DNA of 64,000 nt from G963422275 sp963422275 (GTDB lineage Bacteria > Pseudomonadota > Alphaproteobacteria > Rhodobacterales > Rhodobacteraceae). The notes under the pieces are model-generated. The model was not told the DNA's origin and did no database searches. It saw only the letters and a list, made by a program, of their open reading frames with translations. Shown one piece after another: positions 28,616 to 38,216 of this stretch; positions within the stretch are counted from its first letter, which is position 1, and the number at the start of each line of letters is the position of its first letter. The stretch spans positions 1,240,001 through 1,304,000 of the forward strand of contig OY729418.1 in assembly GCA_963422275.1 (NCBI GenBank), in the 5' to 3' direction. Made by a program: the position numbers and the translations under genes.

Positions 28616-28763
28616 CGACACCCCGCGCTTCCTGATCCTGCCCTGGGTCGAGATCCCGAACCTCGGCTCGCACATCCTCGCCCTCGTGCGCCGCCGGCTG
28701 CTCGGGGACTGGACCGAACGATACGGCACCACGCCCGTGCTGATCGAGATGAAGGCTTCATAA
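28616..28763 (+). pseudogene. DUF4338 (DruA-like) domain fragment
   Basis: Directly after the IS66 C-terminal block, the frame reads TPRFLILPWVEIPNLGSHIL, then ALVRRRLLGDWTERYGTTPV, and stops. This matches the core of DUF4338, a domain found in stand-alone genes and in DruA of Druantia defence. Only about 49 residues remain, with no start and no downstream part, so it is a joined fragment and not a working gene. Assignment is by motif recall. Confidence 0.5.
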
Positions 28764-28989
28764 TGCTTCTCCGTTGTGTAGGTGGGCGGGCGTTTCTACC
28801 GCATTGATAAAAGGCGTTTTGGATTCCGTTGTTGCCGCCGTGGCGCCCTTTACATCGTGCCGGACGTGATGTTCCAGTATCGCAGGTTAGAGGTGCAGAT
28901 CTGCATCGGGGGGGGGTCCCTGACGGTCTGGGCATGGTCACCCTCCATCATCGTTGAGCCCGCGCAGCAGCGGCAGTTCGTCCTCGACC
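28764..28989. other. Spacer, nothing recognised
   Basis: Junction between the DUF4338/IS66 debris and the recombinase remnant; includes a run of eight G at about 28911. No gene. Confidence 0.3.
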
Positions 28990-30300
28990 GGCAAACGCAC
29001 ATATAGTCCGCGCGTCTTGCCGCGGGTCACATGGCAGCTGTCCAACCTGCCGCCTTGATCCGTTCCCAGACCGTCTGCCGCGTGACACCCAGACGACCCA
29101 TTGCCACAGCGAGGGGAACAACCCCCTCCGGAGGCGCCTCACGAAAGCGCGCGCGCACGGTCGGGGTCATCTGGATCCGAAGGGGCACCTTCGATATCGG
29201 GTTGGGCAACCGGAACCAGCCCCTCGCGGATCCAGCGATAGATGGTGTCATTCGAGACTCCGGTCTCTTTCGCCACATCGGCAACGCCCATGAGCACCGG
29301 CTCGTCCCTGGCGGGTGAGAACCGTCGCGGTCTCCCGGTCGTTGTAACAACATGACAGCTTGCGCACGAACGCGACCGTGCTGCGGTCATCGCGCCGGGG
29401 TGTCGGAGAGCCTGCGAGCATCGGCAAAGTGATCGTGTCGATCTGCCCGCCACGCCAGCGCAATGTTGCTATGAGCTCACGCTCCTGTCGCGCAAGCTCG
29501 ATCGTCACCTCGTCCAGGAGGCAGACGCTTGCGCGCACATGGTCGTCAACGACGCCTCCCAGACCTGCAACAGGCGCGCGCCGAGACCCTCGAAAACCGC
29601 CGAGGCAGGGGCCGCGGGCTGACGCGCCCGGGCCGCCTCCACCCCCGCTGGCGTGACCGCATCAACGCGCTTGCCGCCTGTCGACCAACACCCGCCGCGC
29701 CGGCGCGCAGCATCCCGCTTCCGGCACTCATACCCCCAGCTCGTCTTGCTGGAGTAGACGGTCATCGGCAATCCGCAGCCGCCGCAGACCGCGAGACCCT
29801 GGAGCTGACCCTTCCCGCGCCGCGGGCGCCGTCCGGAGCCATGGGGGTGCAGGCCAGCTGCTCCTGGACTTCAAGCCATTCTGCCCAACTGATATATTCT
29901 TCATGCGTCTCCGGCTGAAGAATATCCCAGCGCTCCTGGACCGGCCGCAGCGGCGCACCGTGACCAACGCCGCGTTTGAAGCCGTCGGCATAGGCGCCGC
30001 CCATCGCCGGGTTGGTGAGGATGCGGTACACTCGTTCATAGTGCGCCGGGCCCCATTCCAATGGGACTTATATACCTAACTTGACGAGAGGATTTTCTGT
30101 TGGCTACAATGCCATTTTCACCTGCAAAGAAACCGTTGCGGTGTTCTTTTCTGACCGCCAGCAGGTTGAGAAGGCCTATTCCGACCCACTCGGGGGCAGA
30201 TTCACCATTGTCTAGTCAGATATATAAGTCCCATTCCAATGGCCCCCCGGGTGCCGGCGGAACATCCTCGCCCGCCTCACGCAGCAGCATCGTCGCCTAG
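28990..30300 (-). pseudogene. Large serine recombinase, C-terminal part, decayed
   Basis: Read on the minus strand, LLREAGEDVPPAPGGPLEWG joins ERVYRILTNPAMGGAYADGF, the Recombinase domain of large serine integrases. Downstream fragments show LARQERELIATLRWRGG and a helix-turn-helix GVADVAKETGVSNDTIYRWI. A second HTH-like tail MGRLGVTRQTVWERIK follows. Several frameshifts separate them. The N-terminal catalytic resolvase domain is missing upstream of 30300. A 170-bp mobile element is inserted at 30063. Such enzymes integrate phages or conjugative elements. Confidence 0.7.
30063..30232. mobile_element. 170-bp MITE with 8-bp target duplication
   Basis: The ends GGGACTTATATA (30063) and its reverse complement (ending 30232) are inverted repeats of at least 12 bp. 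ATTCCAAT is duplicated exactly at 30055-30062 and 30233-30240. Removing the insert plus one duplication restores the recombinase frame (GGPLEWGPAHYERV). The interior has a short open stretch ending GGRFTIV but no start. An 8-bp duplication fits IS1595-type mobilisation (inference). Confidence 0.8.
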
Positions 30301-30356
30301 CAGGCCGAACCGGCTTGCCGAAAACGCGCAAAGACCGTCCTGCTTATCCCCGAGAT

Positions 30357-30688
30357 TCATCCAGCGATGATATCTCGGCAGGGGATGGGCCGGGTACGGG
30401 CGGCGCTATGGACGAAGCGGAGGATTATGGTCTGGAGCTGGAAGCGGCGGTTGTATCGCCATGCGAAGCTTGCGAAGTATCGTTCAGCGTGATCGGGCCC
30501 GAGCTTTCGATAGGTGCCGGTGATTGCAGACTTGATATTGCCCAGCGTGGTGTTGACCCATTTGAACGGCGTCATGCGGGCTGCCTGACGGCCCGATCCG
30601 GTGCGGATCGCGCGATGGCTGTCGGCGATCCCATCGAGCGCGTTCCAGCAGTGCAGCCCGTCGGTGAGGACCTCGGACCCGGGCGCTA
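30357..30688 (-). pseudogene. IS1595-family (ISXO2-like) transposase C-terminal fragment
   Basis: The minus strand reads GSEVLTDGLHCWNALDGIAD, then TPFKWVNTTLGNIKSAITGT, YRKLGPDHAERYFASFAWRY and RRFQLQ. This is the end of an ISXO2-like DDE domain of a subgroup different from the 27413 copy. The N-terminal half is cut off by the IS630 end at 30689. Confidence 0.75.
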
Positions 30689-31640
30689 GTGGACAGATCG
30701 TTACAAGTATATCCGTTATTATGTTCTTCTGATTTGTCGATCACGGAGGTCTGCAAGATGCGCCCTAGTGTTTCATTCACGCTCACTTCAGGCGACCGGC
30801 ATCGCCTTGAAACGGTTGTCTCGGACCCGAAGAGGCCGCAGAAGCACGTCTGGCGGGCGCGCATCGTTGTTCTGAGCGACGACGGGCTCGGCACGATGGC
30901 CATCATGAGAGAGACCGGCAAGGCGAAGAACAGTGTCTGGAGCTGGCAGGAGCGCTTCATGGAAGAAGGTGTGGACGGACTTCTGCGGGACAAGACGCGT
31001 CCGCCGGGCAAGACGCCTCTGGCTCCTGAGCAGGTGGCGAAGATCGTAGGGTTGACCCACACCCCGCCGCCTCACGCGGCGACCCACTGGACGCTGCGGG
31101 CGATGGCGAAGGCTGTGGGGTTGCCGCTTCGACGGTCTGGCAGGCGCATGGCATGATGCCGCACCGCTGGCGGCCGTTCAAGCTTTCGAACGATCCCGCC
31201 TGCCTCGAGACGCTGACCGACATCGTCGGCCTCTCCGTTGCGCCGCCGGCTCACGCGGTCGTGCTGTCGATCGATGATACGTCGCACAGTCAGGCACGCG
31301 ACCGCACACAGCCCGGCCTGCCGCTGAAGAAAGGCCGCGGCGCCACTCACAAGCACAAAGACGTCCAGGTCTGGCTCGCACGCCATCCATGCTGGACCTT
31401 CCACGTCACCCCCACCTCGAGCGCGTGGCTGAACGCGGTCGAAGGTTTCTTCGCCAAGCTGACACGACGACGCCTCAAATACGGCGTCTTCCGCTCCGTA
31501 CGCGAACTCCAGGATGCCATCCGCCGCTTCATCGACGAACACAACACCACAAAAGCCAAGCCCTTCGTCTGGACCGCCGATCCCGATACCATCATCGCCG
31601 CAAGAAAAAGAGGGTTCCAAACGTTGGAATCAATCCACTA
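30689..31640 (+). pseudogene. IS630-family element, frameshifted and deleted
   Basis: It is bounded by TAGTGGA and TCCACTA inverted ends with TA. The transposase starts near 30758 (MRPSVSFTLTSGDRHRLETV), with the helix-turn-helix and HWTLRAMAKAVGL. A frameshift near 31124 follows, then WRPFKLSNDPACLETLTDIV. The first Asp box SIDDTSH is kept, but about 80 residues with the second Asp box are deleted near 31360 (GATHKHKDVQVWLARHP). The Glu box TPTSSAWLNAVEGFFAKL is present. It is inactive. Confidence 0.85.
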
Positions 31641-32830
31641 GTCACCTGAATCTAAAGTTCATGGCATAAGTTTTGTTCGCCCCGAAGGCAGAAGCGCTTG
31701 ACGGCGGCGAGGATTTCGTCGGCGGATCTGGTCCACTTGAAGGGTCGGGGTTTTTCGTTGTGCATTTCGATGAAAGCACGGATGTCGACCTCGAGCTGGA
31801 GGGTAGAGCGGTGCACCCCGCGTTGCAGCTGCTTGCGTGTGAGTTCGGCGAACCAGCGCTCGACCTGATTGAGCCACGAGGCGGAAGTCGGCGTGAAGTG
31901 GACGTGCCAATGCGGACGCCGCGCCAGCCAAGCCTTGACCCCGCCGTCTTGTGGGTGGCGTAGTTGTCCATGACGATATTGATGTCCAGTCCGTCCGGGA
32001 CATTGCGGTCAATTACCTTCAGGAAGTCGAGGAACTCTCTGGCCCGGTGGCGGCGATAGCACTTGCCGATGACCGAGCCGGTGGCAACGTCGAGGGCGGC
32101 GAAGAGCGAGGTCGTGCCGTTGCGCTTGTAGTCATGGGTGCGCCGCTCAGGGATGCCCGGCAGCATCGGCAGGCCGGCTGGGTTCGGTCGAGGGCCTGGA
32201 TCCGGCTCTTTTCGTCGACGCAGAACACCAGCGCGCGGTCCGGCGGCGACCTGTCGAGGCCGACAATGTCGCGGACCTTCTCCACGAGGTGCGGATCGGC
32301 CGACAGCTTGAACGTCTCCGCCCGGTGCGGCTGCAGGCCGAAGGCGCCCCGGATGCACCAGATCGACGTGTGCGACAGCCCGCATCCTTCGCCATCGAGC
32401 GCAGCGATCAGTGGGTGGCGTCCGCCGGTGTCGTCATCAGCGTCCGCTCGATCACCTCGGTCACCTGCTTGTCCTCGATGGTGCGTGGACATCCCGGATG
32501 GGGCTCGTCCGACAGCCCCTCGATGCGGTCCTTGACGAAGCGCCTCCGCCACTTGCCGACGGTGTGCTCGTGCACGCCGGTCTCGGCCGCCACCGCCTTG
32601 TTGCTCAGGCCGTCGGCGCAGCGCAGGATCATGCGGCAGCAATCGGATAATCGGATATGGATAGCGCGACACGGTGCCGCTGAACCTGACCCTCCAGAAA
32701 CGACCATTCCTCACCGCCCAAGACCCGGGCCGTCAGCGGCCGTCCCGTACCGCGCGCCATCGAGATGACCTCCCTTGTCCGACTAGGAGGGCTATCCTGC
32801 AATGAATCTTACTTCAGTGCCAGGTAACTA
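31639..32830 (-). pseudogene. Second IS630-family element, multiply frameshifted
   Basis: Inverted ends TAGTCACCTG and the reverse of TAGTTACCTG bound it. On the minus strand pieces in different frames give LSNKAVAAETGVHEHTVGKW (HTH), GEGCGLSHTSIWCIRGAFGL, CVDEKSRIQALDRTQP (first Asp), HDYKRNGTTSLFAALDVATG and IVMDNYATHK (second Asp). The third block is shifted again. At least three frameshifts separate them. It belongs to a different IS630 subgroup from the element directly to its left. Confidence 0.82.
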
Positions 32831-33019
32831 GGGAAAGTCTGCACAACCCCATGTTCGGGGTTTCGAGGGGGAGAGGCGGCTTGGATTTGAAGCTCGACGA
32901 TATTCTCGACAGGCCGGGGGCTGCTCTTGTCACGGGATTAAGGAGCGAACGGGCGATATCCACGTCGATCCGCCTCCTTCCCCGCTGGCCCGCCAGCGGC
33001 GGGCAGACTGCTCCCCTGT
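32831..33019. other. Spacer, nothing recognised
   Basis: Junction between IS630 and IS5 remnants. No gene or clear repeat. Confidence 0.3.
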
Positions 33020-33165
33020 CATTCCGTCGCGTAGCGGCCGGCGATCAGCAGCAACGCGATGTGCTGCCTGTTCTTCGCCACGCCCCGGTAGCACACCCTA
33101 GTGTAGCTGAAGTGCCGCTTCACGTACAGGAACGGATGCTCCATCTTCGCCCGCACCGACGCCTT
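33020..33165 (-). pseudogene. IS5-family transposase C-terminal fragment
   Basis: The minus strand reads VRAKMEHPFLYVKRHFSYTR, then GVAKNRQHIALLLIAGRYA and a stop. This is the Glu-containing end of an IS5-type transposase, different from copies A-C. Nothing else of the element is visible. Confidence 0.7.
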
Positions 33166-33194
33166 GCGCGTCCCGGCTGCCTCTTCGGCGCCAC

Positions 33195-33345
33195 TCTCGC
33201 CCGCGCAAGGCGCCTCCTACTACGAGCACGACGGCTACTACGCGAAGGACGATCCCGAGCACCGCGCGGCCAGCGCCTGGGACGCCTCGACAGGGACGGC
33301 AACCAGCAGACGGTGGCGGCAACGTTCCGCCACGGTATCTAGTGT
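33195..33345 (+). pseudogene. MobF relaxase N-terminal scrap
   Basis: QGASYYEHDGYYAKDDPEHR, then AASAW, is followed one frame over by DGNQQTVAATFRHG. These match, in order, two separated blocks of the relaxase at 51863 (AHYYEADGYYAKNSPEHLAA and DQKTVIATFRH). The same region between the blocks is missing in both copies. It is a third trace of a MobF conjugative relaxase in the window. Confidence 0.6.
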
Positions 33346-33561
33346 AATTTCCTGGTAAGGCCGTCAGACCTGCGACAGGACGAGTGGAACTGTGAAAAAT
33401 CTTTGTGAATAAGCTAGTTGTGTACTCTCTTCTGTCGCCTTGGGCACTTGCGCCTCGGTCTGCGATGCGCTTCAATACGCGGGATTTTGACTCCAGACGC
33501 TTGCGATTCGATTACGAATCCGGGCCGGATGAAAGTGCAGGAATCGAGCCACCGGAAACCC

Positions 33562-34452
33562 ATGATGCCGGAGAAAGTTGCCCCGAAGCTCACCAAGCGC
33601 ACCGTGGACGCCCTCGCGGTCGACGGCAAGGACGCCGTGTTCTGGGACCGGGACCTCAAGGGCTTCGGCATCCGGGTCCATCCCAGCGGGCGCAAGGTCT
33701 TCGTCGTGCAGACGCGCGGCCCGCACGGGCCGAGGCGCGCCACGCTCGGGCGCTACGGCAACCTGTCGCCCGATAAGGCCCGCAAGCAGGCCGCCGAGGT
33801 CATCGACCGCATCAAGCGGGGGCTGGAACCGTTTCCGGCGCCGGTGGAGCCGGAACTCACAGTGGCCGGTCTGGCGGAGCGCTACATGCAGGGCCATGTG
33901 ACGGTGAACTGCGGGGAGAGGACGCAGGCGAGCTACCGCTACACGATCGAGGCCCACATACTACCGGAACTCGGCGACCTGCCCGTCAGCGAGGTCGACC
34001 GGTCGCGGGTCGCGAAGTTCCACTACCGGCTGCGCGGGACGCCGCAGGCGGCGAACGCGGCGGTGAAGATCCTGTCGCGAATGTTCTCGCTGGCCGAGGC
34101 GTGGGAACTGGTCCCGCCGGGGCGGAACCCATGCCGGGCGGTGCGCCGGTACAGGGAAATCAGGCGCGAGCGGTTCCTCACGCCCGGGGAGTACCGGGAG
34201 CTCGGCCGGATGCTGAAGGAGGCGGACGGCTCGGCGAGGCCGTCGGCGATCGCGGCGCTTCGCTTGCTGATGCTGACCGGGTGCCGCAAGAACGAGATCG
34301 TCGGGCTGCGGTGGGACGATGTGGACCGCGCGGCGCGCGAGTTGCGGCTGAGCGACACGAAGACCGGCACGCGCATCTCGCGCGCGACAGCGAGAAGGTC
34401 GGCGGCAGCATCGGCGCGGACATCTTCGAGCCGGACGCGGACGCCGCCTGAG
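33562..34452 (+). pseudogene. Tyrosine integrase 1, catalytic segment deleted
   Basis: ATG 33562 opens MMPEKVAPKLTKRTVDALAV, then the N-terminal arm domain (FWDRDLKGFGIRVHPSGRKV) and the SAM-like core-binding domain. The catalytic domain has the first Arg in MLTGCRKNEIVGLRWDDVD. After LSDTKTGTR the sequence jumps, out of frame, to HAHLARDSEKVGGSIGADIF, then EPDADAA-stop. The box with HxxR and the catalytic Tyr is gone, while the typical C-terminal tail remains. The frame of the first part stays open and fuses in frame to the next integrase. Such integrases insert islands at tRNA genes. Confidence 0.82.
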
Positions 34453-34470
34453 ACGGGACGGGAGAGCGCG

Positions 34471-35405
34471 ATGGCGAAGCTCGGAAAGCGGTCGATCTCC
34501 AAGCATACGATGGAAGCGCTGAAGGTCGACAAGGACACGGTGTTCTGGGACTCGGAGCAGCCGGGCTTCGGCGTCAGGGTGTATCCCACCGGCGCGAAAC
34601 ACTACATCGTGCAGACCCGTGCCCGCGGCGCGGCGAAGCGCCTGGACGAACCGACGGTCGCGGAGCTTGCCGCGCGCTATCTCGAGGAATACGCGGAGGA
34701 GCACTGCAAGCCCAACACCGTGAGGGCCTACCGCCGCAGGGCGGAGAGGCACATCGTGCCGGCGCTGGGGAAGCTGCCGATCGGGAGCGTGCGGCGCGAG
34801 CACGTGCGCGACCTGCATTACGCGATGCGGGCGACGCCGGCGATGGCGAACCAGACGCTGGACCTGCTCTCGCGGATGTTTAACATGGCCGAGTCTTGGG
34901 GGCTGATGTCCGAGGGAAGCAATCCGTGCCGGCGCCAAACGAAGTATCGGGAGCAGCCGCGCGAGTGGTTTCTGACCGCCGCCGAGTTCCGCCGGCTCGG
35001 GCGCGCGCTCGACGAGGCGGAGGCGAGCGGCGCCGTCTCCGTGCATGCCGCAGCGGCGCTCCGGCTCCTGATGCTGACCGAATGCCGGAAGAACGAGATC
35101 CTGACGTTACGCTGGCAGGACGTGGACCTTGAGGCGATGGAGTTCCATCTCGCGGATACCAAGACGGGCGCGCGGACGGTGTCGCTGTCGCCCGACGCCG
35201 TGCGGGTGCTCACGGGCATTCCGCGCGCCGAGGGCAACCCCTGGGTGATCCAAGGCCGGAAGAAGGGCGGGCGGCTGTGCTTCATCGACCGCCAATGGTG
35301 CCTCGTGCGCAAGCGGGCGAAGCTCAAGAATGTCCGGATTCACGATTGCCGGCATTCCTTCGCCACGCGCGGGTCGCCGACAGCATCGCGGCTGATATTC
35401 TGTAG
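34471..35405 (+). pseudogene. Tyrosine integrase 2, catalytic Tyr segment deleted
   Basis: ATG 34471 follows integrase 1 by 18 bp and opens MAKLGKRSISKHTMEALKVD. The catalytic Arg lies in LTECRKNEILTLRWQDVDLE. HDCRHSFATR (HxxR) is present, and then the sequence jumps out of frame to RVADSIAADIL-stop, the usual last residues of the family. About 35 residues with GHxxxxTTxRYAH and the nucleophilic Tyr are missing. It is related to integrase 1 (shared SRMF, ESWGL/AEAWEL and TKTG blocks) and so may have arisen by duplication or serial island insertion. Confidence 0.82.
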
Positions 35406-35532
35406 TCCACGGTGATGGCGGCGCGAGGATTGTGGTCATTGCGAAAGGCTGCTGGATAACCAAAATGGGGGTCCCGCTTCTCCGATCCCATTTCGCTTTC
35501 ATCGACAACGCAATCTGATCGTCGAGCAGCCA

Positions 35533-37539
35533 ATGGTCCACTTCCCCATCCTCCACCAGATACAGGTCGAAGACTTCGGCCTTTTCCCCGGCTCGGATGA
35601 GCATGCGCCCGGACCACGCATCGATTTCCATCCCGGCCTGACGCTCGTTGTCGGTGCCAACGGCCTTGGAAAAACCACCTTCGTTACTTTGATCTACCGA
35701 ATTCTCACCGGCCCCCACGATATCTCGTCGCTCTACGGGCAGGAAGAGCTTGGATCCCGAAGGCTCAGTGCGCGTCCCCTTCCACCAACCGAACGCAGCT
35801 TTTTTGCCCAGCGCGTCACCGACAGGGCGGAAAGCGCCATTGCCCGCCTCTCCGTCTCCTTCGGATCGCATGCGCTCTTCATAGAGCGAAAGCTGAGCAC
35901 ACTCGAACTGGTTCGCCTGACCGTTGACGGCCAGGCTCTCCCCACGGACGAAGACGGCTACCAGCACACCCTAGTCGAGCTTGCCAACGTCGGTTCCTTC
36001 GGCGACTTCGTCCTGATGCTCCGTTTCATCGTCTTTTACTTCGAAGATCGCCGCGCTCTGGTGTGGGACCAGACAGCGCAACGCCAAATTCTCCGCATGC
36101 TGTTCCTGCCGCCCAAGTCAGCCAGGACTTGGACAGATAAGGAGCGCGCCATACTCGAGACCGACAGCCGCATGCGCAATCTACGCGCCATCCTGACGCG
36201 CGAGCGGGGATCCCTCACCCGTGCCGAACAACGGGCGCAAAGCGGGGAGGCCCTGCGCAGTCAACTCGGGGCTCTCGAGCAGCAGCAAAGGATCGACGTA
36301 GAGAAGCTGGACGATCTCGGCAGCATCACTCTCGAACTAGATTCGCACCGCCAAAAGGCCCGTCTCGATTTCCTGTCGGCGGAGCAGGACAGGGAAGCGC
36401 GGCTGCGTACATTCGAGCGCGCCAAGCTTCTCGCCCTAGACGCCCGGTTCCCCAATCAGGCCGATACAGCGAAGTACATCCTGGCCCACCTAATGAGTGA
36501 GAGCGAGTGCCTGGCTTGCGGCGCGACCGCCCCCGAGGCGGCGGCCGGATTTCTTTCGCGGCTGGACGCCCAGCATTGCGTGGTGTGCAATTCCGCCCTC
36601 GGCTCTGCACAGAACATCATACCGCCCGCATCGGTCGCCGACCACCGGGTCGCAGAAGCCGGACGGGCGCTCGAGGACACGAACCGCCTGTTGGCTGGCG
36701 CCAAGTCCGCACTCGAGCAAGCGGAAGTAACCTACTCTGACCATACGCGCCAATGCGCCCAGCTCGACAGCCGCATCGCGGACCGTGCGCTTCGCATCAG
36801 CCAGATCGTCGACCAATTGCCGCAATCGGAGCGCGAGATTCGCCAGCAGCGCGATGAACTGTCGGGCCTGCGGACCCAGGTCGACGCGTTGAGCGACGAG
36901 CTGACCGACATGCGCGAGACTTTCCGCTCGTTCGTCGAAGAGAACACCACGAGCGTCGTCAACGCCTCCGAACGCGTAGAACAGGCCTTCGCGGAATACG
37001 CGCAGGGGTTTCTGGAAGAGGAGCTGAGCATTACGCGCTCGTCCCACAGGGCGCGCGTGGGACAGGGCGGCCAGACCATCGAGTTTCCGTCCTATGCCCT
37101 CGACATGACCGGGTCGGACTTCCTGGACAAGGTGCGCCGCACCGGACCCTCGGACGTCTCGGAATCACAGCGCGAATTCATCGACCTCGCCTTCCGCATG
37201 GCGCTGATAAAAGCGGCGTCGCAGTCCGGCTTCGGCAGCTTGGTCATCGACACCCCGGAATCGTCTCTCGACGTGGTGTTCGCAAGGCGCGCGGCCGAAA
37301 TCTTGATCCGGTTCGCCTCCGCGGATGATGGCAACCGCCTAGTCGTCATCTCCAATCTCGTCGAAGGATCCCTGATCCCGGCCCTGGTAGGCACGGCCGA
37401 CCCGGATAATCGGGATATGACCCGGCTGGTCGATCTCTTCGAGATCGCGAAGCCGACCCGTGCGATCTTGCGCGCCAGGAGTGATTACGAGGATGCGCGG
37501 CGGCGAATGTTCGGTGCCGCACGCGGCGATCCGGGCTGA
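35533..37539 (+). CDS. Rad50/SMC-like ABC ATPase with zinc hook (ABC three-component candidate)
   Basis: A 668-residue ATPase. Walker A GANGLGKT at 41-48. Coiled coil about 200-320 leads to a zinc-hook-like turn with C326xxC329 and C349xxC352, then a second coiled coil about 365-470. The C-terminal lobe has SESQREFIDLAFRMALI (signature-like) and Walker B SLVIDTPESSLD at 569-580. These features define Rad50/SMC-type ABC ATPases. It is the first of three co-directional genes, 5 bp before the next, and stands alone from any SbcCD or RecN context. Architecture and context resemble the ATPase of ABC three-component conflict systems. That placement is inferred, not proven. Confidence 0.85.
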   Translation: MVHFPILHQIQVEDFGLFPGSDEHAPGPRIDFHPGLTLVVGANGLGKTTFVTLIYRILTGPHDISSLYGQEELGSRRLSARPLPPTERSFFAQRVTDRAESAIARLSVSFGSHALFIERKLSTLELVRLTVDGQALPTDEDGYQHTLVELANVGSFGDFVLMLRFIVFYFEDRRALVWDQTAQRQILRMLFLPPKSARTWTDKERAILETDSRMRNLRAILTRERGSLTRAEQRAQSGEALRSQLGALEQQQRIDVEKLDDLGSITLELDSHRQKARLDFLSAEQDREARLRTFERAKLLALDARFPNQADTAKYILAHLMSESECLACGATAPEAAAGFLSRLDAQHCVVCNSALGSAQNIIPPASVADHRVAEAGRALEDTNRLLAGAKSALEQAEVTYSDHTRQCAQLDSRIADRALRISQIVDQLPQSEREIRQQRDELSGLRTQVDALSDELTDMRETFRSFVEENTTSVVNASERVEQAFAEYAQGFLEEELSITRSSHRARVGQGGQTIEFPSYALDMTGSDFLDKVRRTGPSDVSESQREFIDLAFRMALIKAASQSGFGSLVIDTPESSLDVVFARRAAEILIRFASADDGNRLVVISNLVEGSLIPALVGTADPDNRDMTRLVDLFEIAKPTRAILRARSDYEDARRRMFGAARGDPG

Positions 37540-37544
37540 CTGGC

Positions 37545-38216
37545 ATGTTGTCGCAAACTCCCGCAGGCGATCCGCACACCGCCTCCGTTCGTCGACGCGT
37601 CCGAATCGTAACGCTGCTAGACGCCGCGAATCATGCTGGTATGACGCCGATGCCGATTCTTCGATTTCATGCGGTGGCATACTTGGCGAACGTTTTGGCG
37701 CCCGTCTGGCAGCTGGACGCGCATGACGGCAGATTGCTGAAGCGACGTGGCGGTCCCTTCTACCCAGCCCTACAAAAGGATCTCGACAGGCTCACCGGCA
37801 TGGGCTTGGTACACCTCACCCAGCTTCGTCACCAAGAGGAAGCGCGGGGCCGATGGCGTCTGGATGGCTCTTACGACCTCAACTATCGCTTCGCCTCCCC
37901 GGTCCTGGACTGTCTACAGGCCATCTCGGACGACGAGCGGATGACCCGCGCCTATATCTGCGAACTCCTGCTCGCCCTGTCATCGCTGAGCGATGACGAT
38001 ATCGATACAGCAATGCAGGAGGATGCCACTTATTCCGATCCCCAGGTGACGGAAGGCAACGTCATCGACTTTGCGGAATGGTCCGACAGGAACTGGACCG
38101 CGACCGCTGCCGAGCACTTCAGGGACATCCTTCCGTCCGGGGACCGCACGACTCCGGGCGAGCAGCTTCATCTCTACGTGGCGCATCTACACCGGAGATT
38201 GCACGGTGCCCGCTAG
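37545..38216 (+). CDS. Middle component-like protein of ATPase operon
   Basis: A 223-residue soluble protein. It begins MLSQTPAGDPHTASVRRRVR, followed by RAVAYLANVLAP-like helices and a segment FYPALQKDLDRLTGMGLVHL that could be a winged helix. I do not recognise a named family. It is tightly placed between the ATPase (5 bp) and the nuclease-like gene (about 11-bp overlap), so the three products probably form one complex. In ABC three-component systems the small middle protein links ATPase and effector; this gene is the right size and position. Alternative start codons lie at 37641 and 37650. Confidence 0.75.
   Translation: MLSQTPAGDPHTASVRRRVRIVTLLDAANHAGMTPMPILRFHAVAYLANVLAPVWQLDAHDGRLLKRRGGPFYPALQKDLDRLTGMGLVHLTQLRHQEEARGRWRLDGSYDLNYRFASPVLDCLQAISDDERMTRAYICELLLALSSLSDDDIDTAMQEDATYSDPQVTEGNVIDFAEWSDRNWTATAAEHFRDILPSGDRTTPGEQLHLYVAHLHRRLHGAR

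Noticed and set aside
33480..33540. tRNA-like T-arm near the integrase (possible attachment site)
   Set aside because: A GATTCGATTACGAATCC-like stretch is present, but no acceptor or anticodon arms pair, so neither a tRNA nor an att site can be claimed.
33961..35046. 361-residue minus-strand reading frame
   Set aside because: It is antisense to the tandem integrases, with arginine/proline-rich composition typical of shadow frames.
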